Shown here one piece after another: positions 7,296 through 16,382 of a stretch of DNA of 64,000 bases. Origin of the DNA: Planctomycetota bacterium (GTDB taxonomy: Bacteria > Planctomycetota > B15-G4 > JADJEK01); NCBI GenBank assembly GCA_016709145.1, contig JADJEK010000006.1:1-64000 (forward strand), written 5' to 3'. The translations under genes were made by a program, and so were the position numbers. A model generated the notes under the pieces. That model saw nothing but the letters and a program-made list of their open reading frames with translations, was not told the origin of the DNA and searched no databases. Position 1 is the first letter of the stretch. Each line of letters starts with the position of its first letter.

Positions 7296-9835
7296 CGCTC
7301 GCTTGGAAACATTCGTCCGAGGAACAGCCGTGCCCGATTTGCGGGAAGCCAGATTGGTGCGTTCGTTCGCAGGACGGGCGGATGTTCAAGTGCGAGCGTC
7401 GGACCGATCCAGCATCGGGCTTCAGGCGCATCGAGTTGCGCAATGGCGGCGGGTTGTTCGCGGTTGACGACGGGCGCGAAGGATCGAGCGCGATTCGGGC
7501 TCGCGGAGACTCACAGCGTTCCCACGACTGGCGTGCGCTCGCGCTTCGGTTCCACACCGCAATTCTGCCGGCTCAACTCAGGGACCTCGCCGCCACGCTT
7601 GGCGTTCGAGCTGACCCGCTTGTTCAGCTTGGCACGGGGTGGGCAACCAAGCCCGAACTGCGCGAACTCGCCGCCGGGGGGCGCGGTTGGTCGGAGGACT
7701 ACCCGGACGGGGCATTCACTTTTCCGGAGTACGACGGCGCGGGCGTCGTAGTGGGGTTGTCGTTTCGAGACCGTGACGGACGCAAGGGCGGGCCTTCCGG
7801 CGGCGGCCGGGGGCTAATCGTCCCGACCAACCTTTCCTCTCTCGCAGGTCCCGTGCTCGTTGTGGAGGGGGCATCCGACGTCGCTGCACTCCTATCACTC
7901 GGCATCGCTGCAGTCGGGCGGCCGTCCAACGCGACGGGCGCTGTTGAACTTGCCGCTCAACTTCACGGCCGCGACGTCCGCATCGTGGGAGAGAACGACC
8001 GTAAGCCCGACGGCGCGTGGCCGGGACTCGATGGCGCGGTCACCGTCGCCGAAGACCTTGCGGACGCATGGCGGAAGCCAGTGGCATACGTCATGCCGCC
8101 TGAAAGCGTGAAAGACGTCCGTGAGTGGCTCCGCGCGCAAGTCGCAATCGGCCTCGACCTCAATGACGACGACGCTCGGCTCGCCGCGGGACGCAGTCTC
8201 ATTGCCGAGTTGGACGCGGCGCGCGTCGTTGTGGAGCCCGCTCGCGTCAAGCGACCGCTCCGATTCCAGCCATTCCCGAATGACGCGCTTCCGCCTCTTT
8301 GTCGTCGATTCGTCGAATCTGTCGCGATGTCGATTGGTGTTCAGACGGCGGCTGTAGCACTTCCGTTCCTGATCGTGCTTGCCGCCGCTGTCGGGAACAC
8401 GCGACGCGCGCGGATCAAGAAGGGGCATGACGAACCACCGCTGCTGTGGGGGCTGCTCTTGGGGCGAGCGGGACTCGGCAAGACGCCGATCTTCGGGGCG
8501 GTCATGGCTCCGCTCGTCGACATTGAGAGTGAGCTGTTCCGCACCTACGAGTTCGAAATGAAGCAGTGGAAGAAGCGAGGCGGCGATGACGACGACGAGG
8601 GCAGCGCGGACGACGACAGCGATGGCAGCGATGGCGTCCAGTCTCCTCCGAAACCACGTCCGGTGATGCGTCGCTTGATCGTCAAGGACGCGACGATCGA
8701 AGCTCTGCACCAGTTGCTTTCGAACAACCCCGACGGCCTGTTGCTCCATATCGACGAGTTCGCTGGCTTTGTCGGAGCGTTCGACGCGTACCGGCCGCGG
8801 AGTGCGTCCGATCGGTCGAGATGGATCGAACTCTACGACGCGAGTCCGCTTTGCGTGGATCGGAAGAAGTCGAAGGACGTTCTTCGCATTCCGAGCGCCG
8901 CGGTCTGTGTGCTGTCTGGGGCGCAGCCTGGAATCTTGCGTAAGGTCATAGGTGACGCCGAGCATCAGTCGGGCTTCTTCGGTCGCTTCGCGGTAACGCT
9001 TCCGCCGGGTGAAGCCGATCCTCTTTCGACGGCAGAGGTGGACCCTCAGTTGGTCTCCGAGATTTCAATGCTGTACCGACGCTTGATCGCGAATCGGAGT
9101 GGCCCCTTCGGAATGCAGGGTGGCGTCTACAGAATCGTTCGACTCACCGACGATGCTCGCGCCGAGTACCACGCATACATTCGCAGCAACCTCGAAGACG
9201 ACCGCGATGCGCCGCCCGACCTAGAGGCGTCGCTCATCAAACTGCGACCGTGGGCGGTCCGATTGGCGCTAGTCCTGCACGCGGTAAGGCAGGCGATCGG
9301 CGATAGCGCCGTAGATCCGGATTGGATCGACGCGGCAACGATGCGCGACGCAACCCGGATCGCAGGCTTCTGTCGTCACGAGGCGAAGCGCGTGCACGCG
9401 CTCCTTAGCGGTTCGCACGGAGACTCACAGGTCGCCGCCGATGTTGACTGGATTCGTCGCCGTGGTGGGTCTGTCACGCTCCGCGACTTCCAACGAACCC
9501 GGACTGCCGGCACGCGAGACGACGCGCTCGCGCGGCTGGAAGCGATCGAACGGGCGCGCTTAGGAGCCTGGGACCCCGAGCCGAAAGTCCGCAAGCCGGG
9601 GCGTCACAGTCGCACGCTTCGACTCGTCGACGAATCGACAGATTCGACGATCCCTCAAGTGTCCCCGCCGACCGAGATTTCGCAGGCCGCAGCCCGAAGA
9701 ATCGTCGAGACCTCGTCTTCCGATTCGTTGCCGGGTGCGAACGATGCGTCGAAGGCGATCGAGCCGCCTGCAAGTGCTGAACGCGACGAGGCGGACGGCC
9801 ACGTCGGGTCCCATGCAAGGGAAGTGGACGCATGA
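7292..9835 (+). CDS. TOPRIM/DUF3987 primase-helicase-like replication protein
   Basis: This is an 847-residue protein. Residues 14-34 hold four cysteines (Cys14, 17, 23, 34) in a zinc-finger spacing like that of DnaG-type primases. A TOPRIM-like domain follows near residue 188 (VLVVEGASDVAALLSLG, then VGENDRKPDG). The second half is a DUF3987 ATPase-like domain with GRAGLGKT near residue 395 and LLLHIDEFAGF near residue 485, interrupted by an acidic Asp-rich loop. Proteins of this design replicate plasmids, phages and integrative elements. The start at 7292 overlaps the upstream HTH gene (ATGA); the upstream extension is rejected. It suggests the element can replicate after excision, or is a phage satellite. 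Confidence 0.82.
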   Translation: MTLAWKHSSEEQPCPICGKPDWCVRSQDGRMFKCERRTDPASGFRRIELRNGGGLFAVDDGREGSSAIRARGDSQRSHDWRALALRFHTAILPAQLRDLAATLGVRADPLVQLGTGWATKPELRELAAGGRGWSEDYPDGAFTFPEYDGAGVVVGLSFRDRDGRKGGPSGGGRGLIVPTNLSSLAGPVLVVEGASDVAALLSLGIAAVGRPSNATGAVELAAQLHGRDVRIVGENDRKPDGAWPGLDGAVTVAEDLADAWRKPVAYVMPPESVKDVREWLRAQVAIGLDLNDDDARLAAGRSLIAELDAARVVVEPARVKRPLRFQPFPNDALPPLCRRFVESVAMSIGVQTAAVALPFLIVLAAAVGNTRRARIKKGHDEPPLLWGLLLGRAGLGKTPIFGAVMAPLVDIESELFRTYEFEMKQWKKRGGDDDDEGSADDDSDGSDGVQSPPKPRPVMRRLIVKDATIEALHQLLSNNPDGLLLHIDEFAGFVGAFDAYRPRSASDRSRWIELYDASPLCVDRKKSKDVLRIPSAAVCVLSGAQPGILRKVIGDAEHQSGFFGRFAVTLPPGEADPLSTAEVDPQLVSEISMLYRRLIANRSGPFGMQGGVYRIVRLTDDARAEYHAYIRSNLEDDRDAPPDLEASLIKLRPWAVRLALVLHAVRQAIGDSAVDPDWIDAATMRDATRIAGFCRHEAKRVHALLSGSHGDSQVAADVDWIRRRGGSVTLRDFQRTRTAGTRDDALARLEAIERARLGAWDPEPKVRKPGRHSRTLRLVDESTDSTIPQVSPPTEISQAAARRIVETSSSDSLPGANDASKAIEPPASAERDEADGHVGSHAREVDA

Positions 9836-9928
9836 GCGAGGCCACCGAGCGAGGACGGACGCCCGCCGGCCGTTTGGTTCGCCGTAAGCCAGAGAGTTCA
9901 GTCGGGCCACGCGTAGCTTCGTCGGTAC

Positions 9929-9956
9929 TTGTCAGGTCGCATAGCAGTGTTAGGGT
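9929..9956 (+). promoter_or_regulatory. Possible promoter of the XRE regulator
   Basis: TTGTCA (9929-9934) and TAGGGT (9951-9956) are 16 bases apart. Transcription would begin almost at the ATG at 9964, which would make a nearly leaderless message. However, AGGGTGG in the same place also looks like a ribosome-binding site, and the two readings conflict. Low confidence. Confidence 0.3.
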
Positions 9957-9963
9957 GGCTTTC

Positions 9964-10170
9964 ATGAAGTTGAGCGCAGCACTCAGGCGCGCGATCGAGA
10001 CGTCGGGCCTGTCGAGCTACAGACTCGCTCAAGAGTCCGGCGTGAGCCAAGGGCAACTCTCGCGATTCCTACGCGCCGAGCGCACCTTGAGTCTTGACGC
10101 CGTCGATCGACTGACCGCGTTCCTCAAGCTCGAACTCGTCCCACGACGCGCACGAAGAAAGGCACGGTGA
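9964..10170 (+). CDS. XRE-family (Cro/cI-like) regulator
   Basis: This 68-residue protein is almost entirely one helix-turn-helix domain: LRRAIETSGLSSYRLAQESGVSQGQLSRFLRAERTLSLDAVDRL. It likely represses the element's own replication or integration genes. I chose the ATG at 9964 because AGGGTGG lies six bases upstream and the XRE domain begins right there. The frame is also open to an ATG at 9832 that overlaps the primase-like gene, but the 44 extra residues are low in complexity. It sits three bases before the integrase gene. Confidence 0.8.
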   Translation: MKLSAALRRAIETSGLSSYRLAQESGVSQGQLSRFLRAERTLSLDAVDRLTAFLKLELVPRRARRKAR

Positions 10171-10173
10171 CGC

Positions 10174-11955
10174 ATGGCGTCGATCTTCAAACGCAAGGGC
10201 GACCCCAAGTGGATCATCGGATACACGTCCGACGACGGCCGTCGCATCGAGCGATCGAGTCGAACTACCGACCACCGGGTTGCGGAGCGGATAGCGAACG
10301 AGATCGAAGCACGCGTCGCGGAACGTCGTGCCGGGCTCGTCGACCCGCGCGCGGAGCACTTCGCCGCGCAAGCGCGACGCCCGATCGCGGAGCACGTCGC
10401 GGACTTCGTCGCGGTCATGAAGGCCGGTGCGCGATCGGCGCAACACGTCTCCGAGACTCGACGATCGATCGCGCGGATCCACGGGACGATGTCCGCGCAA
10501 CGAATCACGGATTTGACGGCTTCACGCGTTCAGGAGGCTGTCGCCCGGCTTCGCGTTGAGCCGCTGCCAGCAACGAAGCCTCGGAAGGGCAAAGGTCTTC
10601 CCGAGCGTCCGATGACGCGCTCCGCTCGGACGGTCAACAAGTTGCTTCAAGCTGAGACGGCTTTCGTTCGTTGGCTCGTCAGAGATGGGCGCTTGCCGTC
10701 CGATCCGTTGCTCGCGGTTTCCCGGCTCAACGTCCAAGTCGATCGCAAGCGCCGTCGCCGTGAAGTGACGAGCGACGAAATCAGAAAGCTGCTCGAAGCG
10801 GCGGAATCGGGGCCGGACTATCGCGGCCTCTCTGGATGCGATCGCGCGATGCTCTACCGGCTTGCGCTCGGCACCGGGTTCCGCGCGAGCGAGCTGGCAA
10901 GCCTCACGCCCGCTCAGTTCGACCTTGAGTCGACGCCGCCGACGATCCGGGTCGACGCGTGCTACTCGAAGCACCGCAAGGAAGACGTGCAGCCGATCCG
11001 CGAGGATCTTGCTGCTGCGCTCGGACCGTGGCTCGCCAAGCGGTTCCGGGGCGCGCCCGTCTTTGCGACGAAGCGACTCGAAGAGAAGACCGCAGCCATG
11101 ATCCGCTTCGACCTGGGGCGCGCGGAGGTCGACGCTGTGAATGCGGACGGAGAAGTCGCCGACTTTCACGCGTTGCGCGGGACGTTCGTTTCGCGCGTCG
11201 TCCGATCCGGTGCGAGCGTGAAGGAAGCTCAAGCGCTTGCGCGGCACGCGACGCCCGATCTGACGTTCCGCTCGTACGCGCACGTTCAGCGACACGACTT
11301 GTCCCGAGTTCTGGCGAACATGCCTTCGGGTGCGTCGGTGGATACTGCGAGCGCGCAGAAGGCGCAGAAGACCGGCACGGACGCGGCGGATGCGCACACC
11401 GAACCCCCGCAGAATCCCCCGCACTCGCAGCACCGCGAGGCGTCCCAGGGTTCCGCTCCGTTCCGCACGAACGACGAGGGCACCGACGGCGAACGCGGTC
11501 ACAAGTCCGCCGCAACTTCCGAGTTAGTCCGCGCGGTTCCGCTTAGTTCCGCATCAGTGGGTGGCACGCCCGGCAGGACTCGAACCTGCAACCGTCGGAT
11601 TAGAAATCCGGTGCTCTATCCAGTTGAGCTACGGGCGCTCGTGCGTGTTCCGGTGCGGATTGTGCCAACGGCGATGGCTCGGGTCGACAAGTCGTGTACC
11701 GGGGATGCGCGTCGTCGCCGCGAGTCAACCGCCGCGCTTCACCGATTCCGCGAACCAGCGCGCGTCCTGGGCTCTCAGGCGCTGGAACGTCTCGCGCGCT
11801 CGCGCCGCGTCGCGCAGGTCGGTGTGGGCGATGCCCGCGATCAGGAGTTCGGCGGGGGAGTCGCCGCGCGCTTCGAGCCACGCCCGCGCGCGCGCCGCGG
11901 TGTCGGCGTCGGTCGTCGACTGCGCAAGTTGCGCGAGGACGTGGCCGACGCGTGA
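10174..11955 (+). CDS. Tyrosine site-specific integrase
   Basis: This is a phage-type tyrosine recombinase. It has an N-terminal SAM-like DNA-binding region (about residues 75-190) and a catalytic domain with Arg237 (GTGFRASE), the lysine region YSKHRKED, His332-x-x-Arg335 (HALRG), His358 (ARHAT) and the nucleophile Tyr368 (RSYAHV). The conserved core ends near residue 380. The remaining 210 codons are low-complexity, run antisense through the tRNA-Arg gene and continue into chromosomal DNA that also encodes the O-antigen-ligase-like protein. The 593-residue product is therefore a feature of the integrated state; in the excised circle the frame must end elsewhere. It abuts the XRE gene. Confidence 0.9.
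   Translation: MASIFKRKGDPKWIIGYTSDDGRRIERSSRTTDHRVAERIANEIEARVAERRAGLVDPRAEHFAAQARRPIAEHVADFVAVMKAGARSAQHVSETRRSIARIHGTMSAQRITDLTASRVQEAVARLRVEPLPATKPRKGKGLPERPMTRSARTVNKLLQAETAFVRWLVRDGRLPSDPLLAVSRLNVQVDRKRRRREVTSDEIRKLLEAAESGPDYRGLSGCDRAMLYRLALGTGFRASELASLTPAQFDLESTPPTIRVDACYSKHRKEDVQPIREDLAAALGPWLAKRFRGAPVFATKRLEEKTAAMIRFDLGRAEVDAVNADGEVADFHALRGTFVSRVVRSGASVKEAQALARHATPDLTFRSYAHVQRHDLSRVLANMPSGASVDTASAQKAQKTGTDAADAHTEPPQNPPHSQHREASQGSAPFRTNDEGTDGERGHKSAATSELVRAVPLSSASVGGTPGRTRTCNRRIRNPVLYPVELRALVRVPVRIVPTAMARVDKSCTGDARRRRESTAALHRFREPARVLGSQALERLARSRRVAQVGVGDARDQEFGGGVAARFEPRPRARRGVGVGRRLRKLREDVADA
11562..11638 (-). tRNA. tRNA-Arg (anticodon TCT), integration target
   Basis: This 77-nt cloverleaf reads from 11638 down to 11562. 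It has a 7-bp acceptor stem (GCGCCCG with CGGGCGT, one G-U pair), a D-arm AGCTCAACTGGATAGAGC, an anticodon loop TTTCTAA giving TCT, a T-arm with GGTTCGAGTCC, and an encoded CCA. Its 3' end faces the integrated element, and the integrase gene reads directly into it. It is therefore the likely attachment site, with the element having rebuilt the 3' end. The second, partial copy expected at the other end of the element was not seen in the window. Confidence 0.93.
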
Positions 11956-14865
11956 GACCGCCGCGACCGTGTCGGGTGTGGGCTGGAGGCGCGCGAGGTA
12001 GGGACTCGCGTCGAGGAGCGCGCGCAATGCGCCGCTCGCGTTGCCGGCCTGCGCGAGGCACAGCGCGAGGCGCGCGTGGTGGTCGATGCGGATCTGCGGC
12101 TGGATGTTGAAGTACAGGCTCGGTGCGAACCAGCGGCGCGCGAGGGCTTCGTCGCCGAGCTCGCACGAACTCTCGAACGCGATGTCGATGAGCAGGCGCA
12201 GGTATTCGGCTTCCGACACCATGTCGTAGACGACGGCGACACCGCGTTCGGCCGCGGTGATGGCGCCGCGGTGATCGCCGGCGGCGACTTGGCGGCGCGC
12301 CTCGGCGTAGAACAGGCCGGTCTGGCCTTCGACGCCCGTGAACGACTCGTCCGCCGGCGTCGCGGCCGTCGATGCCCGTTGCGCCGCGCTGGCCGCCGCG
12401 GCGGCGTCCTTGTTCGCGATCGCGTCGAGCTCGATCTTCAAGAACTGGATGCCGAGCCACGGGGCGTTGTTGGCTTCGAACTCGGCGATGACGGCGCGCG
12501 CGTCGTCGTAGAGCTTGAAGTCGATGTAGATGCGCGCGACCGTATTCGCGACGCGACGCGAGCGGACCGGATCGGTCGTCGCCCACGTCCGCATGAGTTC
12601 GCGGTTGCGCTCCTGGATCGAACGCAGCGTGATCGGTTCGAGCGGCGGTGGGCACGCCCACGACAGTTCGCCGTTGCTCGGATCGATGCGCCACGGCACG
12701 CGCGCTGCGGCGTGGAAGTCGAAGCGCAGCGCGTTCGCGAGCTCGGTGATCGCGGACTCGCGCTGCCGCAGTTGCACTTGGAGTCGAGCGCAGCGCAGCG
12801 CCCACTCGGCCGCGATCGGTCCGGTCGGGTCACGCCGCTGCGCGTTCTTCACGCCTTGCAGGGCGAGCATCTCCTCGCGGCGGTCGGCCTGGATCGTCGA
12901 GATGCGATCCCACGGTTGCCACGCCAGCGGATGCGTGGCGGTCGTTCGCCACAGCGACTCGAGCGCTTCCTCGCGGCGTCCGGCGAGGTCGAGCGTTTCG
13001 GCGTAGTCCATGGCGACCGCGAGCGACGCGGGGTTCGCCGTGCGTGCGCGTTCGAGCCACAGCACGGCGCGGTCGAAGTCGCGCGCGCGGAGTGCGGATT
13101 GCGCGCGCTCGCCGAAGCGCGTCGCGACCAAGCTGCGCCCCGCGATGAACGCGAGCAACACGGCGAGTGCGGCGACGAGCGCGCCGTACGGCAGCGACGG
13201 CGAGTTCGGCGCGGGTTCCTCGACCTCTCCGCGTTCCGCGTGCCGCTGTTCGCGCGCGGCGCGGACGCACAACGCGCCGCAGCCCAGCAGGATGCCGAAG
13301 TGCAACGGCAGTGGCGTGTTCAGCGCCAATCCCTGGTCGATGGTGTTGGCCGCGAGCAACGCCAGCGCGGACGCGACCAGCCCCAGTGCGAGCGCGCGAT
13401 CCTCGACCTGCGCGAGTCGCGCTCCGGCCGCGAGCGTGCGCGCGAGGAACGCCACGACGAGCGCGAGGAACAGCGCGACGCCGGGCCAACCCGTGCCGAT
13501 CGCGATCGCGAGCCCGAGCATGTGCGGATGCGTGTCCTTCGAGCGGCCGTCCAGTTCCGAGGACTTCGCGTGCGACATCAGCGGCGAGCCGGTGAGGAAG
13601 CCGTAGCCGTCCACGGGTCGCTCGTCGAGCGCGTGGACCGCGGTCTTCCACATGTCGACGCGAAACGTCATCGAGGGGTCGTCGAGCTTCGCGGCGATCT
13701 TGTGACGCAGCGCGAACGCTCCGCCGATCCCGCCGAGCACCAAGACGGCCAGCAGCGCCGCGACGGTGCTGGGACGCGGACGCTTGCGCCACAGCGCCAC
13801 GCCGGCCGCGAGCGCGACGAACGCGCCGATGCTGAGCCCGCCGCCGAGCAGTGCGGCACGCGATTGTGTGAGCTTCAGCGCCCACAACGCACCCGCCAGC
13901 GCGGCCAGCAGTACGACGCGATGGGGCAGGCGCTTGGCGGCCACCAGCAGCGCGAGCAGCAGTGGCGGCGCTACCGAGAAGAACGGCGCGATGATGTTGG
14001 GGTGCGCGCCGAACAACTGCAGGCGCGCGTTCAGTGCGTGCGGCAGCGAGAACGCGTAGCCGGCCTCGAACACCGTGATGGCCGCGCACGCAGTGCCCGC
14101 GAGCACCATTCCCGCGAACGCCCACAGCACCATGCGGGCGCGGCGCAGCTCGATCGCTCCGGTGCCGAGCACGAGCAGCGGCACGAACGCACACGCGGCG
14201 CGCGCGAGGCCTTGCAGGTGGCGGTCGACGTCGACCGCGTGCCGCGTGCACCACAAGGACCACAGCAGGAACGAGACGCCGAGCGCGAGGAACGGCACGT
14301 CGCGCAGGCGCTGACCGGTTCGCGTCGGCGCGCACAGCAGCAGGACCGCGGCGAGCAACAGGAAGTTGCCGTGGTACTCCTGCGCATCGCGCACGAACAT
14401 CGGCCCGCCGAATGCCGTGAACGCCGTGAACAGCACCAGCATTTCGTCACCGCGCGCGCGACCGTTCGTCCCGCTCGCGCCGATCGCGACGGAGAGCGCC
14501 ACGGCGAGCACCGCGAGATTCACGTAGGCGAAGTACGGACTACGCCCGAACGAATCGATGCTGGCGTAGGGCGGCAGCTCGGGCAGACCCGACACCGTCA
14601 CGCCGATGGCCGCGAGGCCGACCGCGATCCAGCCGTTCGAAATCGACTTGCCGCGCACGCGCGCGATGACCAACGCAAGCGCGCCCGCGCCTCCGATCAG
14701 CAACGCCAGGTCGAGCGAACTGGCGCGCAACTGGGCGCTCTCGTAGACGCGCGCCGCGGCCGAGGCCACGGCGAGCAACCCGAGGGCCAGCGCAACGACG
14801 GCGTGGACCACGCCCGGACGTTCCGCCGAGTGGATGTCGTGCGCTCCGGGCGCGCTTGGTGTCAT
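11725..14865 (-). CDS. O-antigen ligase/polymerase-like membrane protein with TPR-like tail
   Basis: This 1,046-residue protein has about a dozen hydrophobic segments in its first 550 residues. Between them is a large loop that resembles the Wzy_C (O-antigen ligase/polymerase) domain: GAHPNIIAPF, then KLTQSRAALLGGGLS and an MWKTAVHALDERPVDGYGF...HPHMLGL region with the conserved His. The C-terminal 450 residues are soluble and alpha-helical (repeated A-x-x-L-x-x-A patterns), like TPR repeats. It may join or polymerise surface glycans. The start at 14865 excludes a basic upstream extension. It is a distant relative of the protein at 24154-26352. It ends next to the tRNA-Arg, so it is the chromosomal neighbour of the element. 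Confidence 0.78.
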   Translation of the reverse strand: MTPSAPGAHDIHSAERPGVVHAVVALALGLLAVASAAARVYESAQLRASSLDLALLIGGAGALALVIARVRGKSISNGWIAVGLAAIGVTVSGLPELPPYASIDSFGRSPYFAYVNLAVLAVALSVAIGASGTNGRARGDEMLVLFTAFTAFGGPMFVRDAQEYHGNFLLLAAVLLLCAPTRTGQRLRDVPFLALGVSFLLWSLWCTRHAVDVDRHLQGLARAACAFVPLLVLGTGAIELRRARMVLWAFAGMVLAGTACAAITVFEAGYAFSLPHALNARLQLFGAHPNIIAPFFSVAPPLLLALLVAAKRLPHRVVLLAALAGALWALKLTQSRAALLGGGLSIGAFVALAAGVALWRKRPRPSTVAALLAVLVLGGIGGAFALRHKIAAKLDDPSMTFRVDMWKTAVHALDERPVDGYGFLTGSPLMSHAKSSELDGRSKDTHPHMLGLAIAIGTGWPGVALFLALVVAFLARTLAAGARLAQVEDRALALGLVASALALLAANTIDQGLALNTPLPLHFGILLGCGALCVRAAREQRHAERGEVEEPAPNSPSLPYGALVAALAVLLAFIAGRSLVATRFGERAQSALRARDFDRAVLWLERARTANPASLAVAMDYAETLDLAGRREEALESLWRTTATHPLAWQPWDRISTIQADRREEMLALQGVKNAQRRDPTGPIAAEWALRCARLQVQLRQRESAITELANALRFDFHAAARVPWRIDPSNGELSWACPPPLEPITLRSIQERNRELMRTWATTDPVRSRRVANTVARIYIDFKLYDDARAVIAEFEANNAPWLGIQFLKIELDAIANKDAAAAASAAQRASTAATPADESFTGVEGQTGLFYAEARRQVAAGDHRGAITAAERGVAVVYDMVSEAEYLRLLIDIAFESSCELGDEALARRWFAPSLYFNIQPQIRIDHHARLALCLAQAGNASGALRALLDASPYLARLQPTPDTVAAVSRVGHVLAQLAQSTTDADTAARARAWLEARGDSPAELLIAGIAHTDLRDAARARETFQRLRAQDARWFAESVKRGG

Positions 14866-15060
14866 GCGGACGAAGACCTGAAGGGTGGCGAGAATCGGCA
14901 GCCGAAGCCAAACCCGCGCGCACTCTACGAGGGCTCGGCGAGCGGATGAAGCGACGATTCGAACTTGGGTTCGACGATGGATACGGCGCGGACGAGCGAG
15001 CGTGGGGCGCTCGAGGCGGTTCACGTCGTCGCCGGTGCCTCCGGCGGCAGCGCCGGCTCG

Positions 15061-16332
15061 TCAGTTCAGCGCCTTCTTGGTCTTGACCGAACCCGAGAAC
15101 ACGGCCGTCGCATCCGCGACATGCAGTGAGCCGGCGGCCTTCTTCGGCACGAAACGCGGCGCGAAGTACGACGTCTGAGTGACGCCGCTGACGCGCATCG
15201 GCATGGATGCGACGCCCGCTTCTTGCACGGGTTCGACGAAGCCGAAGCCCTGGAACACGCGCGTCGTCGCGAGCGGCGTCGCGAACGCTTCGAAGCCGTG
15301 CAGCACGTACCAGTCGGTCCCGAACTCCGACGCCAGGTCGGACGTGTTGGTCTCGACGTCGGTGAGCGCGAGCATCAGCGTGCGCGATCCCGGCGTGAAC
15401 GAGATCACGGCGTCTTCCTTGCGCTTGATCGACTTTTGTCCGGTGCGCGAGAGTTCGCCGGAGATGCGTGCGCTGAAGCGGTGCGGGGAGAATGCGACGC
15501 CTTCGGGGAACGGCGCGGTCGTCGCCGACGGCCATGATCCGAGATACGTGCCGCCGAGGCTGAACTCGCGCACGCCGTTGCCGACGAGGGACGCGACGAA
15601 CAGGTCGCCGTTGGGGCCGAACGCCAGACCGGTCGGGAACGCCAATGCGGCGTCGTCGAACACGACCGTGCCCGACGCCACCGTGCCGTCGACGTCGAGG
15701 CCGACGACGTTCGCACCGAACAACGAGGAAACCCACAGGCGTCCGTCGGGACCGAACGCGAGTCCGATCGGGATCGACAAGTCGCCGTCGCTGCCGAGTT
15801 CGCGCACCTTGGTGCCGGCGGGGTCGAACTCGAACACGCGGTTGTCGGCGGAGGAGCAGACGAACACGTGTCCGTTCGCGCCGATCGCCAGGCCGGCGGG
15901 CACGGTGAGGTCGTCGTCCTGGCCGAACTCGCGCAGGAACGTGCCGTCGATCTCGAACACGAGGACGCGATCGAGCGACGTCACGAACACTTCGCCGTGC
16001 GTGCCGAGTGCGAGTCCGCGCGCGGCCGAGAGCGACGTGTTCTCGCCGAGGCTGCGCACGAGCGTGCCGTCGGGCGCGAACACGTGGACACGCGTGCTGG
16101 ACGCGACGTAGAGATTGCCGTCGGGGCCGAACGCGATGCCGCGCGGGTCGACGAGCGTTCCGGCGCCGAGGCGTCGGGCTTCGACGCCGGTCGGGTCGAG
16201 CTCGATCACGACGTCGTCACCGAGCGACGCGACGAAAAGTCGGCCGGGTGAAAACGCGGTCTGGGCCTCGGCGACGAGCGGCGCGGTCAGCGCCAAGCTC
16301 GCGCAGATGAGCAGCGGGTGCGCGAATCTCAT
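15061..16332 (-). CDS. Secreted NHL-repeat beta-propeller protein
   Basis: This 423-residue protein begins with a signal peptide (MRFAHPLLICASLALTAPL, cleavage near VAEAQ). It then has about six NHL-type propeller blades, each with a variant of P-x-G-[IL]-A-[FI]-G-x-[DN]-G-x-[LV]-[FYW]-V-[AS]-S. The C-terminal 120 residues form a separate beta-rich domain. It is exported and may bind protein or carbohydrate at the surface; its substrate is unknown. The ATG at 16332 is chosen for the signal peptide. An array of identical octamers lies 18 bases upstream. It runs towards the O-antigen-ligase-like gene, which is about 195 bases away. Confidence 0.8.
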   Translation of the reverse strand: MRFAHPLLICASLALTAPLVAEAQTAFSPGRLFVASLGDDVVIELDPTGVEARRLGAGTLVDPRGIAFGPDGNLYVASSTRVHVFAPDGTLVRSLGENTSLSAARGLALGTHGEVFVTSLDRVLVFEIDGTFLREFGQDDDLTVPAGLAIGANGHVFVCSSADNRVFEFDPAGTKVRELGSDGDLSIPIGLAFGPDGRLWVSSLFGANVVGLDVDGTVASGTVVFDDAALAFPTGLAFGPNGDLFVASLVGNGVREFSLGGTYLGSWPSATTAPFPEGVAFSPHRFSARISGELSRTGQKSIKRKEDAVISFTPGSRTLMLALTDVETNTSDLASEFGTDWYVLHGFEAFATPLATTRVFQGFGFVEPVQEAGVASMPMRVSGVTQTSYFAPRFVPKKAAGSLHVADATAVFSGSVKTKKALN

Positions 16333-16350
16333 GCAGCGGGGCGATCCAAG

Positions 16351-16382
16351 CGATGGGGCGATGGGGCGATGGGGCGATGGGG
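16351..16382. repeat. Tandem octamer, four perfect copies
   Basis: CGATGGGG is repeated four times without error and is preceded by the partial match CGATCCAAG. The array lies 18 bases before the start codon of the NHL protein. Arrays of this kind change length by slippage, so it could tune expression; that is inference. Confidence 0.8.

Noticed and set aside
1..11560. A second copy of the tRNA-Arg 3' end as the other att site
   Set aside because: I read the left part for the acceptor and T-arm sequence and did not find it; it may lie outside the window.
12076..14949. Plus-strand open frame of about 950 codons
   Set aside because: It lies antisense to the O-antigen-ligase-like gene and is built from Arg, Glu and Gln runs without recognisable motifs.
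16351..16382. CRISPR-like array
   Set aside because: Direct octamers without spacers are a simple tandem repeat; no cas gene is present.
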